DNA of 64,000 nucleotides, taken from Thysanoteuthis rhombus (taxonomy: Eukaryota > Mollusca > Cephalopoda > Oegopsida > Thysanoteuthidae). The DNA is taken from the NCBI GenBank assembly GCA_963457665.1, contig OY735231.1:33422869-33486868 (forward strand), written 5' to 3'. The notes below the pieces were generated by a model that worked only from the letters and a program-made list of their open reading frames with translations, ran no database searches and was not told the origin of the DNA. A program made the translations under genes and the position numbers. Of this stretch, positions 33,541 to 46,763 are shown piece after piece. Position 1 is the stretch's first letter. The number at the start of each line of letters is the position of its first letter.

Positions 33541-34749
33541 TAGCTGTTATTTTCACGTCAACGAAACACAGCATTAACTTCCCCTTTTCAATTTTAAACG
33601 TTATCATAGTTGTATTTCAATTGTTTTCCTCGTGATTTCTTAATTTCATATGAATATTTCTTCAATTTACTAAAACAGTGTTGTTATGAATCTTAATAAT
33701 TATCACCACTGGAAACTCAACGATGGAAATGAGTTTTGGGAACTATGTATACAGTAAAGCTTGTTTTGGGGAATTAGGTATACGGTAATGTTTCCATTCG
33801 TAGACATTGAACATACTAAAACAACTTGAAAATAGAGAAGTAGGTATACACCATACCCCTAGGTACCTACCATTTCGATCCCTGAAAAACTCTCAACTAA
33901 CTAAAAATGTTCCAATTTCTCAGATCACTAGTTTTCTAGCATCGTATCTTATTGTTCTTCCTTAGCCGGTTCCACATGACCTCTTTCGAAATTGCAATGT
34001 AGAAGCATGCGATTGATACAATTCAAGCTTTTGAAAATATATAAATCATTCAGTCAAATCTTTGCAACGAATTGAAGAGAAAGAAAAAACATTGATTTTG
34101 AGAGATACCTACAATTTCACTTCGGCTAGGAGTGTTTCAACGATACTGCATAACAATACAATCAGTATTTTCTTTATCAATTACAATAAAACTTCGTACG
34201 ATGCAAAGCGAAACATCAACCTTATCAAGTTTCCTATCCTGATTTGATACAAATTTTTCTCACAGCAAAAACTGTTCGTGATGTGACGAGTGGTTGACAT
34301 AAGCGTATTTTAAAATGTATTTTAAATCCTGGCCAGCGAGGAGCATTGAAAGAGACCAGAGAGAAATTAAATACTTTTCATGGAAAGGAAAAGAAATTAG
34401 ATGTAAAGGTCTTTTCAGGATAAAAAGACTTCAAGATCCTACATTGCCATTCTATTCAAAGACCACTTGTTTTTAATGGATTACGAGTTGGAGTATTTAT
34501 TCTTCTACCTCTTTCCTTTTATAAGATTATATCATTATTCATTTGATAATTTAGAAATTGAAATTTGATGGAAATGAGATGGAGCATGACATTGAAAAAT
34601 CAAGTCTAAGGTTGGTGGAAAAAAATGTCAAATCCTTCGGTTGAATATATTGGTAGAAAATCAACTCGAAGAAGTTTTTCAGTGGGCGAACTCTCAACAG
34701 ATTATGACACAAAAAATGAGCCACGTCTGTTATACTTATTTATCCTCCA

Positions 34750-35175
34750 TGGTTAAATACGTTTTGGGGGTAACGCACTCAAGTGAGCCCTGTGTTTCAA
34801 AAATGTAATGATGTGTACTATAAGATAACATCCATACACAATAATTATGATAATACCTTGTATAAAACAACTACATGTATGATATAAGCTACATATTAAC
34901 ATCATGGCTGAAAGGGAGGTGGCGTTTGATCAACACTGCTGGGAGTGCTATGTTAATGTAATTTTTTAATTTTTAATTCCCGAAGCAGTTACATGGTAAA
35001 CAACTGATGATCAAAACGGAAAAATTCACTTATACTACCGCAGTATCAAATTCTGTGTAAAACATTAAAATATTGAAGAAAATTACATAAATCACATTAG
35101 CAGATATTGGAAATTAATTGATTGAAATGACATAAATTTTTGAAAAAAAAATAGTGTTTAAAGCTGTAAAGCTTT
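34750..35175 (+). repeat. ~430-bp dispersed repeat N, copy 1
   Basis: Aligns in the same orientation with 57462-57895 along its whole length: AAATACGTTTTGGGGGTAAC, GAGCCCTGTGTTTCA, GTTACATGGTAAACAACTGA and AGTGTTTAAAGCTGTAAA are shared. Both copies abut (AT)n-like sequence. No coding frame or terminal repeat is apparent. Confidence 0.85.
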
Positions 35176-35334
35176 CCAGATTATATATATTTATATATAT
35201 ATAAATATATTTAAGTGTACGTATGTATGGCTTGGCTCTGCGAACGGAAATCCATTGGAAAGGTTCTCCACAGCAGTTGGACTATACATATAAATAGAAT
35301 GGAATTTCCACACTTGTATGCTGGAGTGTATGAA

Positions 35335-36175
35335 CGGTGTGAGACATATCAACGGAATTGAAGTAGAGCGACGCTTTGGTCAGATTGCACACTTTACCTT
35401 GGGAAACTGAACATCGATATTCCTGTTATTAACGAGGTTTTTCTTTCTAGATCAACACAGCCGGAAAGATCACTGGTCGGGGAAGCTTCTATCGTGGGCT
35501 TCATGGTGAAGAATGCCATTGTCTCTAAGCGCACCAATATACCCACCATCCACTCCGACCATAGCATCAGCATGCCACTTTTCATCGTGCATGGAGAAAT
35601 ATAAATTCTATTCCGACTTCCCCGGCCTCTTAACAAATAATCCCAACGACAAATAATGCCATTATCATTAACATTTTCAAAGACCGGAACTTTAGTACGT
35701 AGAACGGCGTTCTTGGCAAACATGGGTTAGGAAATCGAATGACAGTGGACAACTCCCCCATGAGTTCTAGCAGAAAGATATTCTGAAGACAATGTTGATA
35801 CACCCTTGCTCAAAATATTGACAGCTCAAAAACTACGTTCTAGTGTGTCAGGGGAACCTAAAAGATGTCTACCACACTAAAGTAACAATCAGTGCAGAGA
35901 GTGACACCAATAAAGCTAAAAGTGGTCCAAGACTTCACCTACCTAGGCTGTCGCATATCAACAGATATCAGGCAGGAGACAGAGATAGATGGTAAAAGGC
36001 AAACCTAGACTTTGGATGACAACACAATCTAGCCTGGACTAACAGGAACACCAAGAAAATACAAAGACAAGCCAACAACGCCAGCGTACTACCCACCATT
36101 CTATATGTATATATAGTGCCGAATTCTGCGTAATATACTAACGTTACCAACGCCTACTGGGGCGCTTCCACCAAC
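35335..36175 (+). pseudogene. Second RTE-like lineage (craniofacial-development-protein-2-like) relic
   Basis: An N-terminal part carries an APE-type endonuclease signature: YLGKLNIDIPVINEV, LSRSTQPERSLVGEASIVGF, then MVKNAIVSKRTNIPTIHSDH, a stop, and a frame giving EKYKFYSDFPGLLTNNPNDK. After a gap where the rest of the endonuclease and the RT core are missing, the post-RT region resumes near 35850-36110: VTISAESDTNK, LKVVQDFTYLGCRIS and RQANNASVLPTILY. The FTYLG...LPTLLY pattern matches the proteins often annotated as craniofacial development protein 2-like. This is an internally deleted, stop-ridden copy of an RTE-like element distinct from relics 1-5. Confidence 0.75.
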
Positions 36176-36179
36176 GTTG

Positions 36180-38040
36180 CCTCCACAATAAACATGACAA
36201 ATCAATTCTCGTTTCAATTAAAAACAAAATTTGATTGAATTGTAATTCATGAGGGAAATGAAAGGTCGGTTAAAATCTAAACAGAAAGTAAATAAATAAA
36301 ATAGCCTGGCGCCGAGATATATCAGAAATATTCACGCCTTTCTAAACAGAAACAGAATTTTATGCCGCTTCATTACTAACATTTGTTTAATCAAAACAAG
36401 GATACCACAATCAAATTTTAAATTGATTTAATCAAAACACGGATGGAATGTAGAATCCAGACATAAAAAGAATATTCTAAAGAAATTGTATCACAAAACT
36501 ATAAAAGATTTAATCAAAACTAGGATTGTGTGATTGAATTGATAAAATTGGTGAAAACCAATGAGTCTTTCGGAAGAATGAAATTCGGGTCCTCGAAAGC
36601 GTTAAAGAACCTAACATTGAAATCATGTTGAAAAATGAATATTTGCTGTGTAAAAGAACGTGCCTTTTCTCATCATTAGGTTACAGACTAATTGATGTAC
36701 GTAGTTATCGATAACTGGTTCACAGCAATATTAAATCGTCTGAACAGTTAATAGTACATGCACTGTCCTTGAAAAGTTTGTGCTGTGTATTCGTAACAAA
36801 TGCAGAATAGCACATTTTATCATGTTCCAGTGATCTATTCATCCAAATTGGATCCTTCCCACATTGATTAGCTTGATAACAAAAAGAAAAATCAATGAAT
36901 GAAGACGTGTCGTTTCGCTCCGTCAAAGGAAATATTCCAAGAGAAAATGTTCTGTAATGAAAATCCTTTTATTGAATACTGACGCCTACGTAAAATCGAC
37001 AAAAGTAGTAGACACTTTGGCCGGACTAAATATTTATTACTTATAGATTTTTTTTATTGTTTTGATTTTTTTTAAAAACCTCTAATCTTTGAGTTTTCCC
37101 ATTCAACTCTGACTGTGATATTGCTTAGTAACAGAAACAGGTTGCCTGTCACGAAAGGAAAACAGCTACAAATTTTGTACTAGATCAATACCATTGAGAA
37201 CTAACCGGTGACATTTTTATGGCAATTTTTAAAACTATACTTCAAACAGGTTTTCTGAATAATTTTGCAGGTTGATTGTGCACTAGCAATAACCTGTGAA
37301 AATTCTACGGTTTAGTTAGAAACAACCACCAAGGATTGAACATCAGTTTGACATCTTTAATGATTTATTCATGAGCTACATAACGATGATATATACATTA
37401 ATTAGTTATATACAATACAATACAATAAAATCAATCGAGTGATCCACTGAAAAGAATATTTCACTCGTTTATAACTCCATGATAAACAATACCAGGCCCC
37501 GTCAATTAGACAAAAGGCCAAGAAGCTGCGGTCAACTAGAACCACTGATAGGACCTGGTAGGCCGCACATTGTAGTTGCACCGAGATGTATGTCTTGAAG
37601 TAGCTCAAGCTGAAATTCAGTTCATTCATTTTTTTCTTCTTAGAAAATAGATCTTTTGTCTACTAAGATATTTGTAGTGCTGGGATTTCAAATGATTCCA
37701 CTTTTATGACTGATAATTCTTAACACGCAAAGCAATATCGATACTTGTGTAGTTACAAAAAACACCACATTCCCATGGGTTCCAATAAAGAATATACATA
37801 TAGATACGTCACTCGTTCTGCTCTAGCGCTTAAGGTATGGTTTTATTGCCCATTTTTCTCTATTCCCATCGTGCTGAAAATATATATTAGATACTAAAAT
37901 TTACGAACATAAGCGAACACTATCACGTATACTGTTTCCTACATATATTGTGTCCATCCAACTTAATTTTATCATCGTTGTAGTAAACCTAAAATAGTGG
38001 GACACGGTAAACCTAATAACTGGGACAATAGTCATTACTT
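36180..38040. other. AT-rich spacer
   Basis: Holds three short direct repeats of a TTTAATCAAAACNAGGAT phrase (36388, 36427 and 36508). I see nothing else. Confidence 0.5.
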
Positions 38041-38044
38041 ATTA

Positions 38045-38395
38045 CAACTAGTCATCACTGTCAATAACTGAATCATAAATTTGAAGTCATGTAAAATAAA
38101 ATCCATCCAAGAATAAAGATGGTCAGAATGAGTTCTAGTTATGACATCGCTGGTATTTCCACTTGTAAGCATCTTAGAAAGAGTAGTAAAATAAACATCT
38201 GTTATTAATAAATCCGTCGAAATAAGGCACTAAACAGGTCAAAAAATCTTTTCTTTCGAGATATGAAAAATAAAAACATTTTACACGAGGTCTAATGGAG
38301 TACTGACGCTAATTTTCGAATCTGTAGACAAAACGGCATGGCCAGGGGAGCTGGAACTCGTCGCCTCTGTTGGTGGCTACTGTTGTTCAACAATT
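38045..38395. repeat. Dispersed repeat family Z, copy 4 (long form)
   Basis: Shares both the upstream part and the core with 30000-30365: GGTCTAATGGAGTACTGACG, ACAAAACGGCATGGCCAGGG, GGTGGCTACTGTTGTTCAA. The GATAGAACCC stretch has been lost. Confidence 0.78.
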
Positions 38396-39089
38396 TGCCA
38401 ATATCATTACTGAAATCAAATATAATCAAATAGTGATGGATTATCGAACACTTGGGTCCCTCGGCTGAGCTTTCAGTGAGGCTTCCTGACCACACACCAC
38501 TGTCCCTTCCTTCGTTGATAGAATAACATTATATGAAGTCTCGTTGAGTAACTTTTATCCTTCTACTATGTATAGTGTAATGTATGTACAATATCAAAGA
38601 TATCGGAATCAATTACAGAATTCAAAATACTCATGAGTATACTCAAACCGTTTTTGTACACGTAAACCATTGTTTTGTTCTGGGGCAACCTCCCTTCCGG
38701 TCTCATAGACTTGAACCTAATGGTTGATCGATCACTGTGATCAAAACAAAGAAGTGTGTAGAGCCACTGATTTTCAAGTAGAACATTTAAAAGTGCCTTC
38801 ATTTCATTTATCAAGAGATGATTCATACTTGACTAATGAGCGCTGATAATTCTGCTGAAAATCTCAACAGGTAATTCTTGCAAGTCGACCGAATACGATT
38901 CCAAGACAAAATACAGTGCTGGCAGTCAGGGGCTCCCGAAGGCACGACTCCATCCCACTTTTTTCTTTCATCCTAATTACACAGCTTATGCTATACTAAG
39001 TTGGCTGTTGAGTATACAGGGAAATCTATCCTAATGAAGTGTTTTCCACACTCTTTGCTCATTCCGGGAAGGGAACGTGCAATAGCCAA

Positions 39090-39443
39090 ATGAAAAGTAA
39101 GGGCAGAATTAGGGATGAGGTTTTGGTTATATTATTCCAGAAGCAAGTGCTTCAGTCAGATTTTGATACTTACACCCTATGTTGTGAGGAACATCACTTA
39201 TTCAACTTTAAAGACAGAAACTTAAAACTCTTGAATGCAATTCTGGTCGGCTTTTTAAGCGCACGCGTTAGACTTACGTACTTGGTAAGTGGCGAGAAGC
39301 ACAGCTGGATATTTCATGAGAATACTCAATACGTTGAATTAATGTTTTCATCGGTATCTTTGGTTGGAAAATTTTTTTTCGTCAACAGATGGAAACATTT
39401 GGGTTTGGCATTGCAGTTTTGTAGGTTAATTTCGTTTTCATAA
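39090..39443 (+). CDS. Weak candidate ORF, 117 codons
   Basis: The longest ATG-to-stop frame not explained by a repeat. The product starts MKSKGRIRDEVLVILF and has a moderately hydrophobic C-terminal third (FSSVSLVGKFFFVN). No motif, signal peptide or family is recognised. Without homologues or splice evidence, chance is the default explanation. Confidence 0.15.
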   Translation: MKSKGRIRDEVLVILFQKQVLQSDFDTYTLCCEEHHLFNFKDRNLKLLNAILVGFLSARVRLTYLVSGEKHSWIFHENTQYVELMFSSVSLVGKFFFVNRWKHLGLALQFCRLISFS

Positions 39444-39449
39444 CTGTGA

Positions 39450-42400
39450 GGGGTGAGCAGGCGGAGTCCTTCTTTTTCAAAAAGAAAGATACCATGTGAT
39501 ATCATATCTTTTTAATCTTAGAAGAACATTAACGTTACCCGAGTATCATTTTATGATTACGTAATGCGTACAATCCAAAAAGCTTTAAACAAAATAGCTC
39601 TCAATAATCACGATTGGAATTATTGACAACTGGACACGAAAAGATAACAATGCGCATGCGTGTGTAAGAAGCATGTCCGGAATGGATAGTTTGAAAAAAT
39701 ATAATAATAAAAGGAACATCAATAACACTAAAGATCAGATCAACCATTCGCTGTGTTAGAAAGAGGTTAATCGATTGAATACCAATATCTAAAATGCAAC
39801 AAGCCAGCTGTGTACATTCATATTGTCACGGCAGAACAGTTTCACTTTCCATGATAACTTTCTTTACTTGCTATTAGAGTTCACATTTGATAATAGTAAT
39901 ATCGTGCGTTGGGATTTTCAAAATCAGTTTTGGTTATCCTCTCTAAATTACCGTTTGTATGCTGACATTACTTACTTATGGGAGGGCTGAGCAGTTTCGA
40001 ATATATCTCTCATTAACCTGATTTTGAAATCAAACTTTTTTTCTCTCCCAAAACATATATTCTGTGATTTATACGTTCAAATCGTTGGATCAGGACACCA
40101 AGAGTTGTTTGGCGATCATTTTGACATTAAATGTGTTTATGATTTGTTCACACAGTTCTCTCTAAAACAGTGTAAATAAAAATAGCTCTGTATTACGGCA
40201 ACATGTGTCAAGGATTTATGTTTATCACTGGAATAATTCAAATATATACACTCCCTTTGGAAACAAATGAGAATCTCTGGATACTAAAAAAACATTATTG
40301 AAATGCAACTATATGGGTGTGGGAACACAGGCAAATATTTTAAAAGTAGTAATGGTTATATAAATCATTTTATATTCTTCAATAGACTTCCTTTGTTTTG
40401 CTTATATCAAATTGGGATTTCGATTCTAATCTGACAAATTTCAATAACGTAAAGCCAACTTGAAATTCCAGTATTAACATAATTGAAAAAAAACTTTGAA
40501 TTTTCCGTCGGAAATGTATTTGGTGTATGGATGGCATCTATTATAGTTTAGGTTACAAGTTTCTCGTTGGAAAATTTACTACTTTGGAATATAAAATATT
40601 GTCTTATTTACCGAGATTGGTTCAAGACGTATATATTTGTATTTGCTTGAGTACATTTAGGTTTTAAGCAAATAAGAATTCAAGATGGAACAATTATATA
40701 TTCTCGCCGATAATTGCATTTTCCCCTCTATTTTTCCCTAAGTAGTTCTCATGTACACACACCAACCTGATTTCTTTCAAAAAATTGAACACAAATCTCT
40801 TATAATACCCGTCTAGTTTTCCAAGTATTTCTATCACAAACTACCACCTCTTTTCCTGATATGAAAAATGAACACAAAGATTATATCAAGAGCATCAAAA
40901 CCGTGATTATTTTAATCTCACAATAACGAATGTATTACATTTATGACAAAGCATGTCAGGCATTCGATTGACATATCTTTTTGTCTGGTTAAACCAAAAT
41001 TATCCGATTCAGTAACAATCCCTAACACATGTAATTATTCATGCTACGATTTATAAGATTGAATAAAAATATCAAAAACTACTTTAAGAATTTTTTTTTA
41101 AAGTAGCGATGGTTTCATTTTGCAACTAAAAGCTAATGACGAATGAATTTTAAATCACTTGAACCTTTTCGGTTATTTTTTAAAATAATTTTGCTGAAAT
41201 CTGAAAATCTCTGAGAATATTATATTCCAGCTTTATTCCATCTTTAGAAAATATGGAGACGGATTTATTTGAAATTTCATTGGCAGTATGAATAACTTGA
41301 ACGGACATTCAAAAAGAAAAGAAATATGTAATTAGATAAAATGAAGAGCAGCAAAGTTGTTCTTTGTCACACAAAAAGTCACGACAAAGAAAATGAAATT
41401 GTCATCACAACCTGATTAGTGTTTTTATGAAAGTATTCTTACAGAATGTGTCACGAACAAATGTAAAAGCAATAATTGTAAACAATTATTAATGATGTAT
41501 TATTCACGAGTACAAAGTCTGCTCGAAAGATTTTTCAAATGATTTCACTTTTCATTATATTTTACGCTTTCTTTATCCTCGTTCTCACTGATATATTGTT
41601 TTATGTTGTATTTTATTTCATCACAATATGACAATGGATTCAAAGAATAACCTATGTGTGTACAATAAAAGCAATTTGTTCCGTACCATAATAACATATG
41701 GCTTCATTGCCTCCGATCCACTAACCATTAACAGAAGCTAGAAGCAAGAAAGATTTATTCCAGATAATTACTTTCAAATTATAGATGTTATAATTCCAAA
41801 CCATGTACATGGTGTTTGTAAAAATATGCAACATAAAAAAGGGAGAAAAAAAACTCTTCAAAATAAGTATATCAGCTGTGTCCCTTAAATCTACAGTCAG
41901 CTGATTGGCTGATATGCTTACAACTTAACTGACTGTCACTCGAAGAGATGCAACTGATTATAATACGATATAAAAAGTTTATTTTAAAGAGTTTTTTTTT
42001 CTTTTTTGATGCATTTTTTTTTTTTTGCAATCATCCAGTAGATATAAGCTTTGAGAATCACAAATTGGAGACAACCGCAGAATAGGACTGCTGAGACTGA
42101 GCTTATTAACGTAAGAACAAAACTGTTTGGTTCTATTCATAGTATTGTTGGTTACAAAAAAATTATAAGTACATACAAAGATGTCATCATTTATGAATCA
42201 ACGGTTTTCTTCGGAGTCTAAATGCCAATTCATGAGGCTCGAACTGAATGTTTCAAGAAGCAATTTTCCCATTGGACATAATTATCATGACTGTATCTCG
42301 AAATGTAAAATTCCAAGATAGAACGTAAAGGAAAAGGAGCTTTTACAGTCTAACGCCGAATTACATCAGACCGACTTACGTTAGATCGTAAATACGCCCT

Positions 42401-43540
42401 CATGAGGTTAAAAAAAAACATTTTCTATAGATGAAGGAAATCTCAAACATTGCAGTTCTATGGCTCAACGGCTATTGACGCAAATTTTCGTCAGTCACAC
42501 ATATATATAATTATAGTTATACACTGCGAATGACGAAAATTTCCGTCGTGATAGCTGGCTAAAATGTACGAGTGTGTCCGTCAAATCAGCTTTAAGTTAT
42601 ACAGACAGGAGAGACAAGGAAGACTTATACACAATATAGATAGACACTTAGGTAAATCGTACATGTTATCTTAGGTTGTTGAGTGCGTATATTTCACTTC
42701 ACCCTGTAATGGTTGACTCATCGGGTTGCGTCCAAACTACCAGAATGTAACCTGAGAACGCAAGCCGCTTGGCTGCACTTATGATTTAAAAGGAGAAAGT
42801 TGAAGTTCTTAATAGTCGCTTATTTGACACTAGTGTTGCAATACACTTTACCTGCATGTTCAGTTGGTTTGAAAGTGAATTTAGCGAGTGAAAAAATCGG
42901 AGTAATTTACATCAATTTCCTGAATTCCATTCCTCAACCAAAAAAAAAAATTCCTAATCTAAGGTTGAGAACTGACGACTAACAGCTAAAATATTTACAT
43001 CAGTTTATGTTTACGGCAGTCATCCAATTAGACAAGTCTCAAACACTTACATGGGCATGAAAACCAGAAGATGGTTTCTCGGATCAACACCTGATACTTT
43101 AATAGGAACAGAAAAATGATATAAAGAATAACGACTGCAAGACCCATCCTGTGCAAAGAATTATATTTCAAGAAGTTGGAAGGTGGCCAAGTAAAATATA
43201 AAGCAAGATCAACAAAACCTTTTTAACAACTAGCGAAACAGTATGGCTCCTGTTTGAAAAAAAATTATCAAAGAATTACAAGTTGGCACATGACTGTTAC
43301 TAGGGCCGGCCTATACGCCTTGCAACCTGACTGCATTATTGTCAAGGCTATAATATTGTTTGAATAGCAAACGCACTTTAGCTTCTTTTGAAAAAAGAAA
43401 ACAAGAAGATCTTTTCTATTTTTTTTTTTTTTTTTTTTCAATTCCTTCAAATAAAGACATTGTGCAGAGTGGCAATGGTGGAATATTGTTTCTCTATTTT
43501 GTCGGATAGCAATTTTTAATCACTTGCTTACAACAAAAAA
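39450..43540. other. AT-rich spacer, no gene seen
   Basis: About 4 kb with no frame of note, RNA gene or shared repeat. A frame at 42800-42982 has a signal-peptide-like start but no ATG, so it is not annotated. Poly-T runs occur at 41991-42025 and 43421-43438. Confidence 0.45.
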
Positions 43541-43543
43541 TAC

Positions 43544-43546
<3 letters not shown>

Positions 43547-43618
<72 letters not shown>
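43547..43618. repeat. (AT)n microsatellite
   Basis: About 35 AT units. Confidence 0.97.
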
Positions 43619-43620
<2 letters not shown>

Positions 43621-43879
43621 TTATTTTCCATTTAACGTTTTACTGAATAAACTTCATGTTCCACACAAAAAATTAATGATGTACAGAGAAAATTCTCGGT
43701 TGCTGAAAACCATCTGATTACTGAATTTTTTCGTTTTTTTCTTCCTTCGATAACCGATAGATAACATTTGTACATGCTACTCACAAATTAGAATAAGTTA
43801 AGACTTCAATCGATTGAATATTCAACTTTTCTTTTCGGTGTGTCTCTGTATAAGAGGCTCTGTCTGTCCGTCGGTATAT

Positions 43880-44290
43880 CTGTCCCTATAGTGTCAGCTA
43901 TTGTTTTTAGTCAGATTTACTTGAAACTGGGTAGATAAGTGCCCCTTGATGAGATATTTTTTACGTAGAAAAATCTTCCACTCAAGGTCACATAATCTGT
44001 CAGTAATGGCGCCTAGTCGATTTTCTCGGTTTTTTCTTGTCGGATTCATTTGACACTTGTTAAAAAGATGTCTCTTGATAAGATGCTCCTTGCTTATAAA
44101 AGTCTTCCACCCAGGGTCATGTAATTTGGCAATAATGGCGTTTAAACTTTGTTTTAAAATCGATTTTCTTGGCTGTTTTGAGTCGGATTTACTTGAAACT
44201 TGAAAGAAGGGTGTTCCCCGCTGAGATGCTTACCTAAAATTATATTTTAATCAGGGTCACGTGATCTGGCAATCATGGCGTTTAAACTTT
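43880..44290. repeat. Tandem repeat, ~130-143 bp, three units
   Basis: The phrase TCNGATTTACTTGAAACT recurs at 43911, 44040 and 44183. The phrase GGGTCACGTGATCTGGCAAT...ATGGCG recurs near 43985-44007, 44115-44140 and 44254-44280. Units are clearly diverged. The array begins after a TCTGTCTGTCCGTCGG stretch. Confidence 0.85.
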
Positions 44291-44299
44291 ATAACGGAC

Positions 44300-45855
44300 G
44301 CCTCATTAAACTTTCGTTTCTTGTCACTTAAGTAATAACGTCAGAGGAAAGTATTTAAACATAACAAGACGTGGCTCTTTGGGATCTCACAGTAGGTAGA
44401 GAGAAAACTTTTCGTAGCTTCTGGTCATCGTCAGTATTGTTGATTAGGTAGCCAAAAGAAGTTTCTACTGATATTTTACAAAAAATAACTATACTAAAAA
44501 CGAATTCATTATGAACAGATATTTACATAACAGACTGACCACGTTATGTGATACTTGAAGATATTGATATTTCCTGAGGTTAGCTTAATACAGCACAAAA
44601 CTACAAGCGTAAGACACCCAATGAGAAACAAACTCACTACAGTGGTATTTATCTAAGTGACTAGCTTTCTAACCACAATTCTGTGGTGAGACAACCAAGT
44701 ATTTAATAGATATAGATACGTATTTTGGCAGTAAAAAAAAAAACTAGACGTTGGGAGATGTTGTCCAGAATGGACATGCATTTTTCACACTCTGCAATGT
44801 GTGCGTGTGTTCATGTGTGTGTGTGTGTGCATGTGTGTGTGCGTTTGGTCACGACCCAGACGAGACAGCATCTAAAAATGGTAGTGCATTACTTGACCTT
44901 TAGTCTCATGCTCTACTTGTCAAAACAGTATCGGTTGAGTGAACTCTTACGTAAATGTATTCAGTTGTATAAAATCTACAGTAAGTAAAACATCATGCAG
45001 GTGTATTTTCTAAAATATGCCATCTAAAAAGTACGTCTACCAAAAGTTTAAATAAACAACTAAAGAACATCCATATAATGTAAAAAAAAATGATATAAAA
45101 ATATTTATTTGCTCAAAACTAATCCTTATTCACAAAGCAAGCTGTCCTATTCTACTCTAGGCAAATCTATAGAGCTTTGAAGTATAACAAAAACTCCCAG
45201 ATGTTTGAAATCTGTGATTTGATTGATTTATTCTTTGATCTTCTTTGCAACCTGACGTGGAGAAAATGTCTAGAAGCATTTGAAATCACAAATGCTAATC
45301 TAGTGAATAAATGGTCAAAATGAGAAACATTCGCACGTAGGTCGAAAAATAAAAGAAGCAGAATGTTTATGTTACATCTATTTTATTTTTTATCTTTTTT
45401 AGAAAATATTATTCTTTCTTATGAAAGGAACCGGAGGCGTTCCAGTTTGATATCTAACAAAATCAAAAACTAATTTTTGAGATTTTCCACAAATTTTCAC
45501 ATCCGATATTTGGGATATTTAGGTCGTGGAGTAATTTTCCTGAAAATCCAAGGAAGGAGTTAATACGAAGATCAAAGAATAATACGAAACGTTTGCTACA
45601 GAGCTGTGTTAGAGCAGTTAGAGAAGAGATCCGTGAAAATATTTTCCTTTGAAGCAAAGCTAAATGAATCCAACTCGATCAGCTGATGTTTGCGAAAACA
45701 ATACATAGGAAGTGCTATCTATGGTTCATTAGGTACTTTTAAAATCAAAAGAAATGGTCTTTCAACAAATGCTATTGTGTTTACAGTTGTCATTCAAAAT
45801 GTGTGTGATTGAGCGATAGATACAGAAGTGTGTGATTAATCTAATGATTATATTC
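44300..45855. other. AT-rich spacer with a GT-rich stretch
   Basis: A GT-rich, GCATGTGTGTG-type stretch lies at 44799-44845. No gene recognised. Confidence 0.5.
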
Positions 45856-45859
45856 TAGA

Positions 45860-46763
45860 ATAATTTTGTTAGATTTCTGTTACAGTCTTGTATTAGTTGG
45901 AGGTCGCGTAGGGTTCTCTGCGAAAAGGGCAATGTCGTCTGCAAATCTGAGGTTGCTCAGATATTCGCCGTCTATTTTGATTCCTGTTCTCTCCCAGTCT
46001 ACTCTTCTGAAGATAATCTCGAGGCAAGCTGTGAAGAGTTGGGATGAGCTGGCATCACCTTGTCTTACCCCTTTCTGGAGCTGAAAGGGCTCCAAGTCTT
46101 TATGTAGTCTGATTTCCACTGAGTCAAAGGCCTTTTTGAAGTCAATAAATGTTATGACGAGTGGTAGTTTATATTCTGCTGCTTTTTCTTTCAGCTGATT
46201 TATCGAATGCAGGTGGTCCATGGTCGAGTAGCTTCTTCTAAAGCCAGTTTGCTGTCGTGGTTGGTTTTCATCGTGTTTTTGTGATCCGGTTGGAGATGAT
46301 TTTTGTGAAAAGTTTGTATACACAGTAGCTGTTGAGGTCTTTCGGGTTTCCTTTTTTTATATAAAAGCGTTATGATTGCATTGTTCCAATCATCTGGGAC
46401 TTTATTCTGTTTTAGACACAAGTTGAAAAGGACGGCCAGTTTCCAAGTGATGATCTTACCCACTTTTCAGTGTAGGTCGATGGCGATGTTGTCCGGTCCA
46501 GGGGCTTTTCCTTTCTTTGCCTGTTTGATGGTTTGTTTCACCTCCCACGGGCTTACTTATGGGAAGTCCTTGAATTGATTGCATGCGTCGTGCTTATTTT
46601 TTTCATTGTTTCGTAGTCCTTGTTTGGACGAATAGTGTTTCTGGTAAAATTATTTTGCACGTTCGACAATCCTGTCCCTGTCTATGGTTAGGTCTCAATT
46701 TTCTTCGAGTATGCTGGTTATTTGCTTCTATCCTGAGTTGAGGCCTTTATTTATAGCTTTGAA
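45860..46763 (-). pseudogene. RTE-like relic 5, inverted 5' half (RT core)
   Basis: On the minus strand, in order: QITSILEEN, DRDRIVERAK, KQAKKGKAPGPDNIAIDLH, LAVLFNLCLKQNKVPDDWNN, AIITLLYKK, ENQPRQQTGFRRSYSTMDH, PLVITFIDFKKAFDSVE, QKGVRQGDASSSQLFTACLE and NLRFADDIALFAENP. These are the canonical reverse-transcriptase blocks including FADD. It stops right after the FADD block (ENP...DLQLIQDCN), exactly where the plus-strand half at 46757 begins. About 70 residues between KKAFDSVE and QKGVRQGD are shortened, and stops are present. Confidence 0.92.

Noticed and set aside
42800..42982. Signal-peptide-like frame (MKFLIVAYLTL-type start)
   Set aside because: The frame would start at TTG, not ATG, and has no ATG before the hydrophobic segment; in a eukaryote this is not a credible start.
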